A DNA stretch of 64,000 nucleotides from Saccharopolyspora ipomoeae (GCF_029952525.1 NZ_JASAOF010000008.1:124001-188000), one strand, 5' to 3'. Positions 33,099 to 43,026 are shown, numbered from the stretch's first letter. Notes: generated by a model not told the origin, from the sequence alone. Translations and numbers: made by a program.

Positions 33099-34154
33099 AT
33101 GGAATCGATGCTCGTCTTCGCCGCCGGTGCGGCGCTGCTGATCTACAGCGCGGAGAAGCTGGTCGGCTACCTCGTGGGAATGGCGGCGGGACTGCGGATT
33201 TCGCTGTTCCTGCTGGCGATCATCTTCACCGGCATCGAGTTCGACGACATCTTCCTCGGCGTGGCGCTCAACCTGGAGGACCTCGACGGGGTCGCGCTCG
33301 GCATCGTGTTCGGCACCGCCCTGTCGCTGCCGGGCGTCGTGCTTGCCGTCGCCGCGCTGCTCACCCCGACGAAGGTGAACATCCCGCGCGACTACCTGGC
33401 GCTGTTCGCCTGCGCACCCCTGGTGCTGGTGGGATTCGTGGCGTTCGTGCCGATGACCGCCCTGACCGGTGTGGTGCTGCTGGCGCTGTTCATCGCGTTC
33501 CTCGGCTACGTCGTGGTCCGCGAGTCCCGCAGCTCGCAGCCGGTGTTCCGCGACGCGGAGCTCTACGAGGCGTTCGCCTCGACCCGCGACCGCGGCGGCA
33601 CGGCCGTGGCCGAGCTGCCGCCCGACGTGCCCAAGCAGCCCGGGTTCGCCGACCAGATGCCCTTCGCCTCGGCCCGCAGGCTCTCCGGCTGGGCCGGTGC
33701 CGGACTGGCCCTGCTCGCCCTGGTCGGCCTCATCGTGGGCGCCTCGGCGACCGGGATGGGCACCGAGGGCGTCCTGGAGGAGTTCGGCCTGGAGGGCACC
33801 CTGTTCGGCGCGACCATCGCGACGCTGGTGCTGACCGTCGAGGACATCTTCCTCACCGTCGAACCCGCCCGGCGCGGTGCTCCGGAGATCGGCGTCGGCA
33901 ACGTCATCGGCAGCGTGCTGTTCTCGGTGACCGGCAAGCTCGGCATCATCCTGCTCGCCGGGGGCCTGGTGGTCGACTCGAGCGTGCTGCGATGGCACCT
34001 CCCCGCGCTGGTGGTGCTCACGGCGCTGGCCGCCTACTTCCTGTCCACCGGCCACCTGCGCCGCTGGCACGGAGTCGTGCTGCTCCTCGGTTACGTCCTG
34101 TACTGGGCGGTCAGCTACGGGATGCTCGGCATCGTCCCGGTCGAACTCGACTGA
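33099..34154 (+). CDS. Sodium/calcium exchanger family cation antiporter
   Basis: 351 residues with about ten transmembrane helices. The two alpha repeats of the exchanger family are visible as FTGIEFDDIFLGVALN (about 45-60) and TLVLTVEDIFLTVEPARRGA with IGVGNVIGSVLFSVTGKLG in the second half. The EF/ED acidic residues of the ion site are present. A cytoplasmic loop of about 50 residues separates the halves. It presumably exports Ca2+ or a similar cation. It is downstream of the GAF-LytTR gene by 128 bases on the same strand. Confidence 0.85.
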   Translation: MESMLVFAAGAALLIYSAEKLVGYLVGMAAGLRISLFLLAIIFTGIEFDDIFLGVALNLEDLDGVALGIVFGTALSLPGVVLAVAALLTPTKVNIPRDYLALFACAPLVLVGFVAFVPMTALTGVVLLALFIAFLGYVVVRESRSSQPVFRDAELYEAFASTRDRGGTAVAELPPDVPKQPGFADQMPFASARRLSGWAGAGLALLALVGLIVGASATGMGTEGVLEEFGLEGTLFGATIATLVLTVEDIFLTVEPARRGAPEIGVGNVIGSVLFSVTGKLGIILLAGGLVVDSSVLRWHLPALVVLTALAAYFLSTGHLRRWHGVVLLLGYVLYWAVSYGMLGIVPVELD

Positions 34155-34284
34155 CGCGGAAGCCGTTGTCCACCAAGCGAAAACGATCTGGTCGAACGGA
34201 GGAGCACCCCGCTTCCGCGGCAACCTCGGGCGGGTCCGGGACGTCTGCTGTGTGTTGGACGTTCCGACTCACCGGGGAGTGACC

Positions 34285-34803
34285 ATGCGACGTGCACTGG
34301 GGATCGCGGGCGCGCTGGCAGCGGCGCTGACCGTCGGCGGCACCGGACTCGCGAGCGCCGAACGGGAACCCGTCCCGATCGGGCCGGACTGCTACAAGAC
34401 GCTGTGCCTGGGCCAGTCCGAGCAGGACGCCCTGGCCACCGGCCTGGTCGTCGACGAGACGCCGGGCGAGCCCGCGGCGGGCTGCAACATCCTGGACTTC
34501 CGGCCCGAGGAGGGCCAGGGCCACCCGGGCAACGGCGTGTTCGTCCACCCCACCCTCGGCGTGGTGGAGATCCAGGGCACCGACGCCATGCGGACGCCCG
34601 AGGGCGCGGGCTTCGGCCAGACCCTCGACGAGATCAAGACCGTCTACCCGGACCTGTACCAGTACCCGCCGATGGACTTCACCTACGCGCACGACATCCC
34701 CGACCGCCCGGGCCAGCGCTACATCTTCGCGTTCAAGGACGACGGCCACCTCGCCGACTTCGGCCTGGAGGACGTCGCGGGCATGGACGCCTGCAGACCC
34801 TGA
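34285..34803 (+). CDS. Small secreted protein with four cysteines
   Basis: 172 residues. A signal peptide (MRRALGIAGALAAALTVGG, cleavage near ASAER) is followed by a mature domain of about 145 residues with four cysteines (DCYKTLCLG, AAGCNILDF, MDACRP), likely two disulfides. The centre reads GVVEIQGTDAMRTPEGAGFG and TLDEIKTVYPDLYQYPPMDF. Homologues occur widely as hypothetical secreted actinobacterial proteins. No function is recognised. ATG 34285 has GGGGAG six bases upstream. Confidence 0.8.
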   Translation: MRRALGIAGALAAALTVGGTGLASAEREPVPIGPDCYKTLCLGQSEQDALATGLVVDETPGEPAAGCNILDFRPEEGQGHPGNGVFVHPTLGVVEIQGTDAMRTPEGAGFGQTLDEIKTVYPDLYQYPPMDFTYAHDIPDRPGQRYIFAFKDDGHLADFGLEDVAGMDACRP

Positions 34804-34919
34804 TATTCGCACTGTCTTCGCAGGTCGAGGCCGTCGGGGTCGGATTTCAGGGTTCGGTCTCCTCCGGGGCGCCGGTAGCGTTCGAGCGACGTCCGAACAC
34901 CCTGGGGGAGATCCGCACG

Positions 34920-35492
34920 ATGACCCGCAAGTCCTACGAAGAGCAGGCCCGCGAGCTCGCCGCCACCACCGGCCGCAGCTACGACGACGCGCTGCGCGTG
35001 GTCGAGATCACGCGCAAGACCAGGCCCACCGTCGATGAAGCCGCGTTCGCGCTCGGCCACCCGCTGGCGGTGCTGGCCGACGGCCCGACCGCCCCGGTCG
35101 TCGTCGGCACCTCCGGGCTCGGCCCCCAACTGCGGGACGTGCGCATCGCCTACGTCGGAACCGACCGCTACCCGGACTTCGTGGTGATCACCAGCATCCC
35201 GATGCCCGGCGAGGACGTCGAGGACCTCCTGCTGACCGAGGTGCTGTCCAACTTCCTGCGCTTCCGGAACAAGTCGCACGAGGAGCTGAAGCGCACCAGC
35301 CCGCGGGAGAGCTGGGATCGAGCCAACGCCGCCGTCCCCGATTCCACCGAGATCGCCTTCGCCGGCGTCACCACCCGGGGAACCCGGATCAGCGCGGACG
35401 GGATCAGCGCCGTGCGCGTGCCCTACCTGCACGGCCAGATCGTCGTCGGCACCAGCGGCACCGACGTCCCGGCACTAGCTCTGACCGGCTGA
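34920..35492 (+). CDS. Hypothetical actinobacterial protein
   Basis: 190 residues, soluble, no transmembrane segment. It opens with a basic helical stretch (MTRKSYEEQARELAATTGRS, YDDALRVVEITRKTRPTVDE). The body is alpha/beta-like with repeated VVVGTSG-type strands. The coding look (codon use, G+C in third positions) is good and the ATG at 34920 follows GGGGGAG. I do not recognise the family. It ends two bases from the stop of the convergent methyltransferase gene. Confidence 0.7.
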   Translation: MTRKSYEEQARELAATTGRSYDDALRVVEITRKTRPTVDEAAFALGHPLAVLADGPTAPVVVGTSGLGPQLRDVRIAYVGTDRYPDFVVITSIPMPGEDVEDLLLTEVLSNFLRFRNKSHEELKRTSPRESWDRANAAVPDSTEIAFAGVTTRGTRISADGISAVRVPYLHGQIVVGTSGTDVPALALTG

Positions 35493-35493
35493 G

Positions 35494-36201
35494 TCAGGGA
35501 CGGCGCGCGACCGCGAACACCGACTGGCCGAACGGCATCCGCAGGCGGGACTCGATGCGGCGTTCGACGGGCACGTAGAGCTTGTCGTAGGCGGTGAGCA
35601 TCGGCCCCTCCTTCGGGCGCCCGCCCAGCAGCCTGCAGGTCACGTACCAGGCCAGCAGGCCGGGACCGTTGATGTAGTGGCAGTGCTCGACGGTCAGGCC
35701 CGCCTCGGTGAGCGCCCGGGCGAGCCCGGCCGCGCGGTAGCGGCGGTGGTGCCCGATCGCTCGGTCGAACCGGCTCATCGCGAACTCGAACGCGGGCACG
35801 ACCAGCACGATCGCGCCGCCGTGCCGAAGCAGGCCGGAGAACGAGCGCAGCGCGCCCACGTCGTCCTCGATGTGCTCCAGGACGTTGTAGGCCACGACCG
35901 AGGAGTAGTCGGCGGTCTCGGAGATCGGCACCGTCAGCTCGCGGACCGTCACCCGGGCGTCGTGGGCGAAGCGCTTCCGCAGCGTGCGCAGGCGGCTCTC
36001 GTCGGCTTCGCTGGCGGTGATCCGGGCGCCCATGTCGGCCCACTCCGACGCGTAGTGCCCCAGGCCCGAACCGATCTCCAGCACGTCGTCGCCGAAGTGC
36101 GGGAAACCCAGCGAGCACAACCACTTCCGGTAGTTGACCGCCGAGGTCAGGTCCTCCAGCGCGTCGGACTGCAGGTGGGTGTCGCCGCTGATCTGCGTCA
36201 T
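35494..36201 (-). CDS. Class I SAM-dependent methyltransferase
   Basis: 235 residues. The SAM-binding motif I is DVLEIGSGLGHYASEWAD (about 38-56). An acidic residue after the second strand is in TASEADES, and motif IV YSSVVAYNVLEHIEDDVGAL is followed by HGGAIVLVVPA. The remainder resembles methyltransferases found with glycosyltransferases. ATG 36201 has GGGAGA just upstream. It is the last gene of a minus-strand group (GT2, DUF2142, methyltransferase; 13-base gap), so it may methylate a sugar or lipid-linked glycan. The acceptor is inference. Confidence 0.85.
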   Translation of the reverse strand: MTQISGDTHLQSDALEDLTSAVNYRKWLCSLGFPHFGDDVLEIGSGLGHYASEWADMGARITASEADESRLRTLRKRFAHDARVTVRELTVPISETADYSSVVAYNVLEHIEDDVGALRSFSGLLRHGGAIVLVVPAFEFAMSRFDRAIGHHRRYRAAGLARALTEAGLTVEHCHYINGPGLLAWYVTCRLLGGRPKEGPMLTAYDKLYVPVERRIESRLRMPFGQSVFAVARRP

Positions 36202-36214
36202 CGATCTCCCTTTC

Positions 36215-37690
36215 CTAGAGGAGGAATTCGTACTTGAAGGCGCTGGAGAGCAGCGCGTAGAACACCAGGACCACGATGGCCACCTCGGCCCCCCGCAGCA
36301 GCCGGGCGCGCGGGATCTCCAGGCGCAGCGGGATCACCCGCGCCAGGACCGCGACGGCGATGACCACCAGCGGCAGGAAGTAGCGGCCCTGCACGCCCTC
36401 GATCTGGTACTGGCCGACCGGGCTGAACTCCAGGTAGAGCGTGCCGAACAGCGCCGCCGCGCTGACCAGCACGACCCCGGCGGAGGTGATCCACTGCGCG
36501 CGGGTAGCGCGCATCCGATCGGTGATGCCGAACGCCAGCGCGCCCGCTGCCAGCGTCGCCAGCCCGGCCGTGGCCGGGGCCAGCACGAAGCTGCTGCCGA
36601 ACACGCCGAAGAACCCGGTGACGATCCCCTGCTCCTGCGCCGCGAAGGTCCTGGCCAGCAGCCCGGGCACGTCGGTGAGGTGGGTGAGCAGGTACTGCAC
36701 CTGCAGACCTGGGTCGATGACCTCGTTCGGGCGCATGGTGTGCATGCCCTCGCTGGTCCGCGCCGACAGCGCCGTCCAGATCCCGAACCCGGTGACCCCG
36801 GCGGCGGTCGCGGCGATGCCCGCCCAGCGACGCGCGGCCATCCGCGAGCCCGGGACGAGCGGCAGCAGCAGCACCAGCAGCACGTAGGTCGGTTTCGCCA
36901 GCGGCAGCAGGATCGCGGCCGCGAACAGCAGCGCGGTCTCCCACCGCGACAGCCTCTTCGCGAGGAGGACCGCCTTGACGAACAGCGCGCCGAACAGCAG
37001 GGACAGCGCGTTGGTCAGCGCGTCCGCGGTGATCATCCCGGCGACGAACACCGTCATCGGCATCAGCGCCACCACGAACACCACCCACCGGAACCGCAGA
37101 CCGCGCAGCGCCCGCAGCGCCAGCCAGACGACGCCGGTGAAGGCCAGGACGTCGGCCAGCCGCATCAGCGTCAGCGCCAGCCCCACCGAACCGTCGACGA
37201 CCTCGACGGCGCGCAGCGCCAGGGCGCTGGGGACGTAGGCGACCGGCGAGTACGAGGAGGTGTTGACGAACCCCACGTCCACCAGCGGCGCGTTGAGCGG
37301 CTGGGCGAGCAACTCGGCGTAGGCCTCCGGGTGCGCGACGCCGTGCTCCGGGAAGGCGGGGACGTTGTTGAAGCCGTTGGCGGCGAAGTGCGACAGCTCG
37401 GCGACGGTCTCCGGGATGGGCCCGCCGTAGACGACCTCGGAGCCCGGGACCAGCTGCGGCAGGATGCGGCCGTGGTCGACGGCGTAGGCGCGGGAGAAGT
37501 GCGTGGTCTCGTCGAAACCCCACAGCGGCGGCGTGATCAGCGCGAACGCGCAGCCGAACAGCAGGCTCAGCGCCACGAACACCAGGCCGCACGGGTCCTT
37601 CGGTCGCCGCCGGGGTTCGGGCACCGGCGGCGCGGCGGGTTCCGCGACGTCGTCAACGTGCTCGAACGCGGTGGTGTCGGTGTTCGTCAC
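36215..37690 (-). CDS. DUF2142 multi-pass membrane protein
   Basis: 491 residues with roughly ten or more hydrophobic helices. The first, VFVALSLLFGCAFALITPPL, is followed by WGFDETTHFSRAY, the D-E motif shared by DUF2142 proteins and GT-C glycosyltransferases. This suggests a polyprenyl-phosphate-sugar-dependent glycosyltransferase. GTG 37690 is preferred over ATG 37696 because GGAG is better spaced. Its start overlaps the 3' end of the GT2 gene by 38 bases, implying coupling. Together with GT2 and the divergent GtrA it probably adds sugars to an envelope polymer. Confidence 0.85.
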   Translation of the reverse strand: MTNTDTTAFEHVDDVAEPAAPPVPEPRRRPKDPCGLVFVALSLLFGCAFALITPPLWGFDETTHFSRAYAVDHGRILPQLVPGSEVVYGGPIPETVAELSHFAANGFNNVPAFPEHGVAHPEAYAELLAQPLNAPLVDVGFVNTSSYSPVAYVPSALALRAVEVVDGSVGLALTLMRLADVLAFTGVVWLALRALRGLRFRWVVFVVALMPMTVFVAGMITADALTNALSLLFGALFVKAVLLAKRLSRWETALLFAAAILLPLAKPTYVLLVLLLPLVPGSRMAARRWAGIAATAAGVTGFGIWTALSARTSEGMHTMRPNEVIDPGLQVQYLLTHLTDVPGLLARTFAAQEQGIVTGFFGVFGSSFVLAPATAGLATLAAGALAFGITDRMRATRAQWITSAGVVLVSAAALFGTLYLEFSPVGQYQIEGVQGRYFLPLVVIAVAVLARVIPLRLEIPRARLLRGAEVAIVVLVFYALLSSAFKYEFLL

Positions 37691-38657
37691 TCTCATCTCC
37701 GTCGTCGTCGAGGGCGGGCAGGGCGAGGTAGGCCAGTCGCGTCGCCTCCCGCCGGGAGCGGCGCAGGCCGTCCAGCACGAGGCCGCTGACCAGCATCAGC
37801 AGGGCCAGGATCATCAGCGAGGAGGCCAGGATCGCCGTGGGGAGCCGGGGCACGACGCCGGTCTCGGCGAACTCGGCGATCACCGGGAACCCGAGCAGCA
37901 GGCCGACCGCGGCCAGCACCAGCGAGATCAGTCCGAAGTAGAGCATCGGGCGCTCGTGCCGGGTGAGCTCGCCGATGAGCCACAGGATGCGGCTGCCGTC
38001 GTGGACCGTGCGGAGCTTGCTCTCGCTGCCCTCGGGGCGTTCCTTGAACCCGACCGGGACCTCCACCTGCGGGACGCGGAGGTTCATGGCGTGCACGGTC
38101 AGCTCGGTCTCGATCTCGAACTCCCGCGACGCGGCCGGGAAGGACTTCACGAAGCGCCGCGACAGCACCCGGTAGCCGCTGAGCATGTCGCGTACCGGCA
38201 TGCCGAACAGCGAGCCGACCAGCAGGTTGAACATGCGGTTGCCCGCCGCGTGGCCGCGCCGGTAGGCCGTCCCGGTGCGGGTGCCGATGACCTGGTCGTA
38301 CGGGCCTTCCAGCAGCGCGTCGACGAGCTCTCCGGCGCGGGAGGCGTCGTAGGTGTCGTCGCCGTCGATGAGCAGGTAGACGTCGGCGTCGACGTCGGCG
38401 AAGGCCCGCCGGACCACGTTGCCCTTGCCCTTGAGGCGTTCTCGGCGCACGATCGCCCCGGCCCGCTCGGCCATCTCGGCTGTGCCGTCGGTGCAGTTGT
38501 TGTCGTAGACGTAGACGGTCATGCCGGGGACGGCCTTGCGCAGGTCGCGGACGACCGAGGTCACCGACAGGGCCTCGTTGTGGCAGGGCACGATCGCGGC
38601 GATCCGCGGGCCGCCGGGTTCGGGCAGCGGGCGCAGCTCGGTCGTGGAGGAGAACAC
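37653..38657 (-). CDS. Family 2 glycosyltransferase (polyprenyl-phosphate sugar synthase-like)
   Basis: 334 residues. The GT2 domain has IAAIVPCHNEALSVTSVVRD, YVYDNNCTDGT, the nucleotide-sugar DxD motif LLIDGDDTYDA, and the MLSGYRVLSRRFVKSFP acceptor region. Two C-terminal transmembrane helices (LYFGLISLVLAAVGLLLGF and AILASSLMILALLMLVSGLV) anchor it, as in GtrB-type enzymes that load glucose or another sugar onto polyprenyl phosphate. GTG 38657 has GGGAGA five bases upstream; an open frame continues further. Its flippase partner GtrA is encoded divergently. Confidence 0.87.
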   Translation of the reverse strand: MFSSTTELRPLPEPGGPRIAAIVPCHNEALSVTSVVRDLRKAVPGMTVYVYDNNCTDGTAEMAERAGAIVRRERLKGKGNVVRRAFADVDADVYLLIDGDDTYDASRAGELVDALLEGPYDQVIGTRTGTAYRRGHAAGNRMFNLLVGSLFGMPVRDMLSGYRVLSRRFVKSFPAASREFEIETELTVHAMNLRVPQVEVPVGFKERPEGSESKLRTVHDGSRILWLIGELTRHERPMLYFGLISLVLAAVGLLLGFPVIAEFAETGVVPRLPTAILASSLMILALLMLVSGLVLDGLRRSRREATRLAYLALPALDDDGDESDEHRHHRVRAR

Positions 38658-38872
38658 GGAATCTCCCGAAACTGTGAAAGCTATTTGCGAATTCACGGTC
38701 CATTCGTGCAGGCTGACCGTGGATCGGATGCCCGGCACGTTAGCGCAGCACCAGCGGATTCCTCGAATTCGCGCGGAATCGCGGGCCAACATCGACCCAT
38801 CGAGCGAATTGCGCTCATCATCCCGAATGATGAATCGTGCACTCCGGGGATTCCGCGGGGAAGGTCGCAACA

Positions 38873-39292
38873 GTGACATCACTGCTGGGCAAGATCGCGC
38901 GCTACGGCGTCGTGGGCCTGATCAACACGCTCGTCTACTACGCGGCGTACCTGCTGCTGCGCGGCGCCTTCCCGTACTTGATCGCACATCTGATGGCGAT
39001 GGTGCCCGCAGTGATCGTGTCCTACTTCCTCAATTGCCGATTCACGTTCCGCACCCGCCCATCAATGCGAAAATTCCTCCTCTTCCCGCTGACCAACATC
39101 ACCAATTTCGCGGGCGTGACGGTGTTCCTCTACCTGCTGGTCGAATTCTTCGGAATGGATCAGCGGACGGCTCCCCTCCTGGCCACGGTCCTCGCGGTCC
39201 CCGCGACCTTCGCCGTCACGCAGCTCGTGCTCACCCGAACCCCGTCCCGACCCGAGCGGGTGCTGGAGGGGGACAGTTTTAGCCATAATTGA
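38873..39292 (+). CDS. GtrA-family membrane protein
   Basis: 139 residues with four helices typical of GtrA: KIARYGVVGLINTLVYYAAY at the start, then NCRFTFRTRPS, the FTF signature between helices 2 and 3. GtrA proteins are thought to flip polyprenyl-linked sugar across the membrane for the GT2 partner. GTG 38873 is chosen after GGGGAAGG. The last five residues (SFSHN) and the TGA stop are encoded inside the 68-bp palindromic element that begins at 39272, so the natural C terminus was probably different. Confidence 0.85.
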   Translation: MTSLLGKIARYGVVGLINTLVYYAAYLLLRGAFPYLIAHLMAMVPAVIVSYFLNCRFTFRTRPSMRKFLLFPLTNITNFAGVTVFLYLLVEFFGMDQRTAPLLATVLAVPATFAVTQLVLTRTPSRPERVLEGDSFSHN

Positions 39293-39339
39293 CCGGGCAA
39301 AACGGACATTGATCATGGGTGATTATGGCTAAAACTGTC
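39272..39339. repeat. 68-bp palindromic element, copy 3
   Basis: Arms match at 18 of 20 positions and the whole element is 64/68 identical to copy 5. It overlaps the end of the gtrA reading frame and supplies its stop codon. It lies in the gap between convergent gtrA and glyS, just before a separate terminator hairpin. Confidence 0.9.
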
Positions 39340-39374
39340 CATTGCCGGGGACACACCCCACGTGAGACGCGAAA

Positions 39375-39404
39375 CAGCCCCGGAACCGCGCGGTTCCGGG
39401 GCTG
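39375..39404. terminator. Terminator hairpin between gtrA and glyS
   Basis: A perfect 30-base palindrome with 15-base arms (CAGCCCCGGAACCGC on the left), 18 bases past the glyS stop. It can serve convergent transcripts from both sides. Confidence 0.85.
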
Positions 39405-39422
39405 CTCGGTGGTGCGGACCCC

Positions 39423-42413
39423 TCAGAGAGCTCGCCAGTCCAGGACCTCGTCCGCGAGGTCGGTGATGGTGGCGAGCAGACCCAGGCGGGCCTGGCGGAG
39501 GCCGGCGTCCTCGGCCATGACCATGACCTCGTCGAAGAACCGGTTGACCGGCGCGACCAGACGGCCCGCGATCGCCGTGAACTCCGCCAGCGTCGTGGTG
39601 CCCGACAGCTGCTGGGCGACCTCGGCGACCTCGGCGTGCAGGTCCCGCTCGGCCTGGTCGGTGAGCCGGTCCGCGTCGTAGGCCGCCGCGGTGCCCTCCG
39701 GGACGATGCGGCGGGCCCGCTGGATCACCGCGACCAGCGCGGCGAAGTCCTCGTCGTTGATCCGCTTCTCCAGCTCCGCCAGCGCCGTGTCCGCCAGCGC
39801 CGGGGCGTCGGCGAGCGGCAGGACGGCCTGCACGAGCCGGTGCTCGTGCCCGGCGTCGAGGAGCTGCTGCTCGTAGCGGCGGACGATGAAGTCGTGCGCC
39901 TCGGCCAGCGCCTCGTCGCTGAGCGTCGAGCCCTGCTCGGCGACCTGCGCGCGAGCGGCCTCCAGACCGACCCGCAGCGTCACCGCCGCGGCGGCCGGGG
40001 TGGCGCGCAGGATCGTCACCGCACCACCGGCGGCGCGGCGGAGCCCGAACGGGTCGGAGCTGCCGGTCGGGTTCGCACCGATCGCGAACAGGCTCGCCAG
40101 CAGGTCGAATCGGTCGGCCAGCGCGAGCACGGCGCCCGGGTTGGTCTCCGGGAGCGCGTCCCCGGCACCGCGCGGCTGCTCCATCTCCGCGAGAGCCGTG
40201 GCCACAGCGGGGGTTTCGCCCGCGCGCGCCGCGTACTCGCGGGCCATCGTGCCCGCCAGGCCGGACAGCTCGACGACCATCTGCGAAGCCAGGTCGAACT
40301 TCGCCAGCTCACCGGCACGCGCCACGGTCGCCCGGTCGGCCTCCGACAGGCCGGTGGTGTCGCCGAGGGAGACCGCGACGCGCGCGATCCGGTCGGCGCG
40401 ATCGGCCATCGAACCCAGCCGCTCCTCGAAGGTCAGCTTGTGCAGGCCCTCGCGCAGCTCCTCCGGCTTGCGCTTGAGGTCGGCGCGCCAGAAGAACGCG
40501 GCGTCCTCGTAGCGGGCCCGCAGCACCGACTCGTTGCCCTCCCGGACCAGGTCGGTGTCGCAGTCGCCGTTGGCGACGGTGATGAAGTGCGGCAGCAGGC
40601 CGTTCTCGCCGCGCACCGGCAGGTAGCGCTGGTGCTTGCGCATCACGGTGGTGAGGATCTGCTCGGGCAGCTCCAGGTACCGCTCGGCGAAGCCGCCGAG
40701 GATCGGCGTGGGGCTCTCGACGAGGTTGGTGACCTCGTCGACCAGCCCGGCCTCGCCGGCGAAGTCGACGGTGCCGCCGACGCTCGACGCCAGCTCGGTG
40801 GCCGCCGCGACGATGCTGCGGCGGCGCTCGGCGGCGTCGGCGACGATGCCGTGCCCGGCCAGGAACTCCAGGTAGCCGTCGGCGGAGGCTACCTCCACGA
40901 CCGGTTCCGCCGCGGTGCGGTGCACGCGCGTGGTGGTGCCGCTGACCAGCGAGGACACCGCCACCGGGAGCGGGGTGTCGCCGAGCAGCGCCAGCAGCCA
41001 GCGGACCGGGCGGCTGAACGACAGCTTCGGGTCGCGCCAGCGCATGTTCTTGTCGGCACGCAGCTCGCCGACCAGCTGCGCGAGCAGCTCGGCCAGCACG
41101 ACCGGGGCGGTGCGGCCCTCCTCGGTACGCACCACGGCGACGTGCTCGGCGCCGTCGACCTCGACTCGGCTGAGGTCCTCGGGCGCCACGCCGTGCTTGC
41201 CGGCGAAGCCCTGGGCGGCCTTGGTGGGCGCGCCGTCGGGGCCGAACGCGGCGGCGGTCTTCGGGCCGCGCACGGTGCGCTCGGCGTCCGGCTCGGCCGG
41301 GGCGACGTCGGCGACCTGCACGATGATCCGCCGCGGCGTGGCGAAAGCGCTGATCTCGCCGTGCTCCAGGCGGGTTCCGGCGAGCTTGGACTCCAGCGAG
41401 TCCCGCACCGAACCGGCCATCGTGGACACGTCGGCGTGCGGCAGCTCCTCCAGGCCGATCTCGAACAGCAGCGTCGCCGACTCGCTCGCGCTCGGCAGGT
41501 CCCCGGCGGTGGCCGCCGGGGACGCCTCGACCACGCCGAGCGGGTGGCCGAGCTCCTCGCGGCGCTCGGCCCACAGCTGGGCGACGCGGCGGGTCAGGCT
41601 GCGCATCCGCCCGAACGCCTTGGCGCGCTCGGTGGTGCTGATGGCGCCGCGCGCGTCGAGCACGTTGAACATGTGGCTGCACTTGAGCACGTGCACGTAC
41701 GCGGGCGAGGGCAGCCGCAGGTCCAGCAGCCGGTCCGCCTCGGCGGCGCTGGTGTCGAACATGCGGTGGGTGGCCTCGATGTCGGCGTCGTCGAGGTAGT
41801 AGCGGCTCATCTCGTACTCGGACTGGCCGAAGATCTCGCCGTAGGAGACGCCGTCGGAGTAGCGGATGTCCTTGAAGTGGTCGACGCCCTGCAGCGCCAT
41901 GATGATGCGCTCGATCCCGTAGGTGATCTCCACCGACACCGGGTCGAGCACCAGGCCACCGGCCTGCTGGAAGTAGGTGAACTGCGAGATCTCCAGCCCG
42001 TCGAGCCAGACCTCCCAGCCCAGGCCCCAGGCGCCCAGCGCCGGGGAGGCCCAGTTGTCCTCGACGAAGCGGATGTCGTGCGCCTTGGTGTCGACGCCGA
42101 GCGCTTCGAGGCTCCCCAGGTAGAGCTCCTGCGGGTTGCCCGGGTCGGGCTTGAGGATCACCTGGAACTGGGTGTGGGTCTGCAGCCGGTTCGGGTTCTC
42201 GCCGTAGCGGGCGTCGTCGGGACGGACGCTGGGCTCGACGTAGCCGACGTGCCAGGGCTCCGGCCCGAGCACCCGCAGCATCGTGGCGGGGTTCGCGGTA
42301 CCGGCACCGACCTCGGTGTTGAACGGCTGCATGATCATGCAACCTCGTTCGGTCCAGTAGCGTTGCAGCGCCAGCAGCGCGTCCTGCATCGTCGGTGTGC
42401 TGCTCTCGGTCAC
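39423..42413 (-). CDS. glyS: Glycyl-tRNA synthetase, fused alpha-beta form
   Basis: 996 residues combining the bacterial alpha (GlyQ, about 1-300) and beta (GlyS) chains in one protein. The alpha part has [40 protein letters not shown] and [20 protein letters not shown], with the class II core [20 protein letters not shown]. The beta part starts about 320 with [20 protein letters not shown] and includes [23 protein letters not shown] and the C-terminal helical anticodon domain. In most bacteria with this type the chains are separate, and many actinobacteria use the unrelated homodimeric GlyRS. Start GTG 42413. No T-box leader is visible in the 100 bases upstream. Confidence 0.93.
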   Translation of the reverse strand: MTESSTPTMQDALLALQRYWTERGCMIMQPFNTEVGAGTANPATMLRVLGPEPWHVGYVEPSVRPDDARYGENPNRLQTHTQFQVILKPDPGNPQELYLGSLEALGVDTKAHDIRFVEDNWASPALGAWGLGWEVWLDGLEISQFTYFQQAGGLVLDPVSVEITYGIERIIMALQGVDHFKDIRYSDGVSYGEIFGQSEYEMSRYYLDDADIEATHRMFDTSAAEADRLLDLRLPSPAYVHVLKCSHMFNVLDARGAISTTERAKAFGRMRSLTRRVAQLWAERREELGHPLGVVEASPAATAGDLPSASESATLLFEIGLEELPHADVSTMAGSVRDSLESKLAGTRLEHGEISAFATPRRIIVQVADVAPAEPDAERTVRGPKTAAAFGPDGAPTKAAQGFAGKHGVAPEDLSRVEVDGAEHVAVVRTEEGRTAPVVLAELLAQLVGELRADKNMRWRDPKLSFSRPVRWLLALLGDTPLPVAVSSLVSGTTTRVHRTAAEPVVEVASADGYLEFLAGHGIVADAAERRRSIVAAATELASSVGGTVDFAGEAGLVDEVTNLVESPTPILGGFAERYLELPEQILTTVMRKHQRYLPVRGENGLLPHFITVANGDCDTDLVREGNESVLRARYEDAAFFWRADLKRKPEELREGLHKLTFEERLGSMADRADRIARVAVSLGDTTGLSEADRATVARAGELAKFDLASQMVVELSGLAGTMAREYAARAGETPAVATALAEMEQPRGAGDALPETNPGAVLALADRFDLLASLFAIGANPTGSSDPFGLRRAAGGAVTILRATPAAAAVTLRVGLEAARAQVAEQGSTLSDEALAEAHDFIVRRYEQQLLDAGHEHRLVQAVLPLADAPALADTALAELEKRINDEDFAALVAVIQRARRIVPEGTAAAYDADRLTDQAERDLHAEVAEVAQQLSGTTTLAEFTAIAGRLVAPVNRFFDEVMVMAEDAGLRQARLGLLATITDLADEVLDWRAL

Positions 42414-42513
42414 CGGTTCCGAACCCTTCAATCGCCCGTGGTCATGTGGATACTCTGGGTTTTTCGACCAGGCGCATTCTGCCACGCTCGGTTCCGGCCC
42501 CCGCCCGGCCGCT

Positions 42514-43026
42514 TCAGGGCATCCCGTCGAGGACCGCCAGCACGGCGTCGGAGCGAGTCCCGTCCCGGTTCTCCAGGTGACCGAGCAGCGTTCGCTCCGG
42601 CGCGAACCCGATCCGCGCAGCCAGTCGCAGCGAGGCCCCGTTGCCGACGTCGGCGATCCACTCCAGCCTCCGGAACCCCGCCTCGCCGAGCGCCCACCGC
42701 GCGAGCGCCCGCCCAGCCGCCTCGCCGACTCCGATTCCGCGAGCCCAGGGCGCGACCCAGCAACCGACCTCGGCGCGCTCACCCTCGACGGCGACCAGCC
42801 CGAACGACCCCAGCACGTCGTCACCGCATTCGGTGACCGCGAACAGCGGTTCGTCCCCGGCCCCGGCGACGAACCCCTCGGCAACCGCCTCGGTGTAGGG
42901 CACCGGAACGGTCGTCCACCGCTGGATCTCGGGGTCCTGGCAAGCCCGGAACACCTGCCCGGCATCAACCGACCGCCAACGGCGAAGCCGGTAGGCCCCC
43001 GCAGGAATCTCGACAGCAACGTCCAC
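42514..43026 (-). CDS. GNAT acetyltransferase (RimJ/RimL-like)
   Basis: 170 residues of the RimJ/RimL acetyltransferase group: [20 protein letters not shown], then a substrate strand [20 protein letters not shown], the acetyl-CoA loop [20 protein letters not shown], and [20 protein letters not shown]. The acceptor may be a protein N-terminus or an antibiotic; not predictable. GTG starts at 43026 or 43029 follow GGGGG. It lies upstream of glyS on the same strand with 100 bases between. Confidence 0.87.
   Translation of the reverse strand: MDVAVEIPAGAYRLRRWRSVDAGQVFRACQDPEIQRWTTVPVPYTEAVAEGFVAGAGDEPLFAVTECGDDVLGSFGLVAVEGERAEVGCWVAPWARGIGVGEAAGRALARWALGEAGFRRLEWIADVGNGASLRLAARIGFAPERTLLGHLENRDGTRSDAVLAVLDGMP

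Noticed and set aside
42414..42513. T-box riboswitch before glyS
   Set aside because: The gap is only 100 bases and contains no T-box-like conserved sequence or terminator/antiterminator pair.
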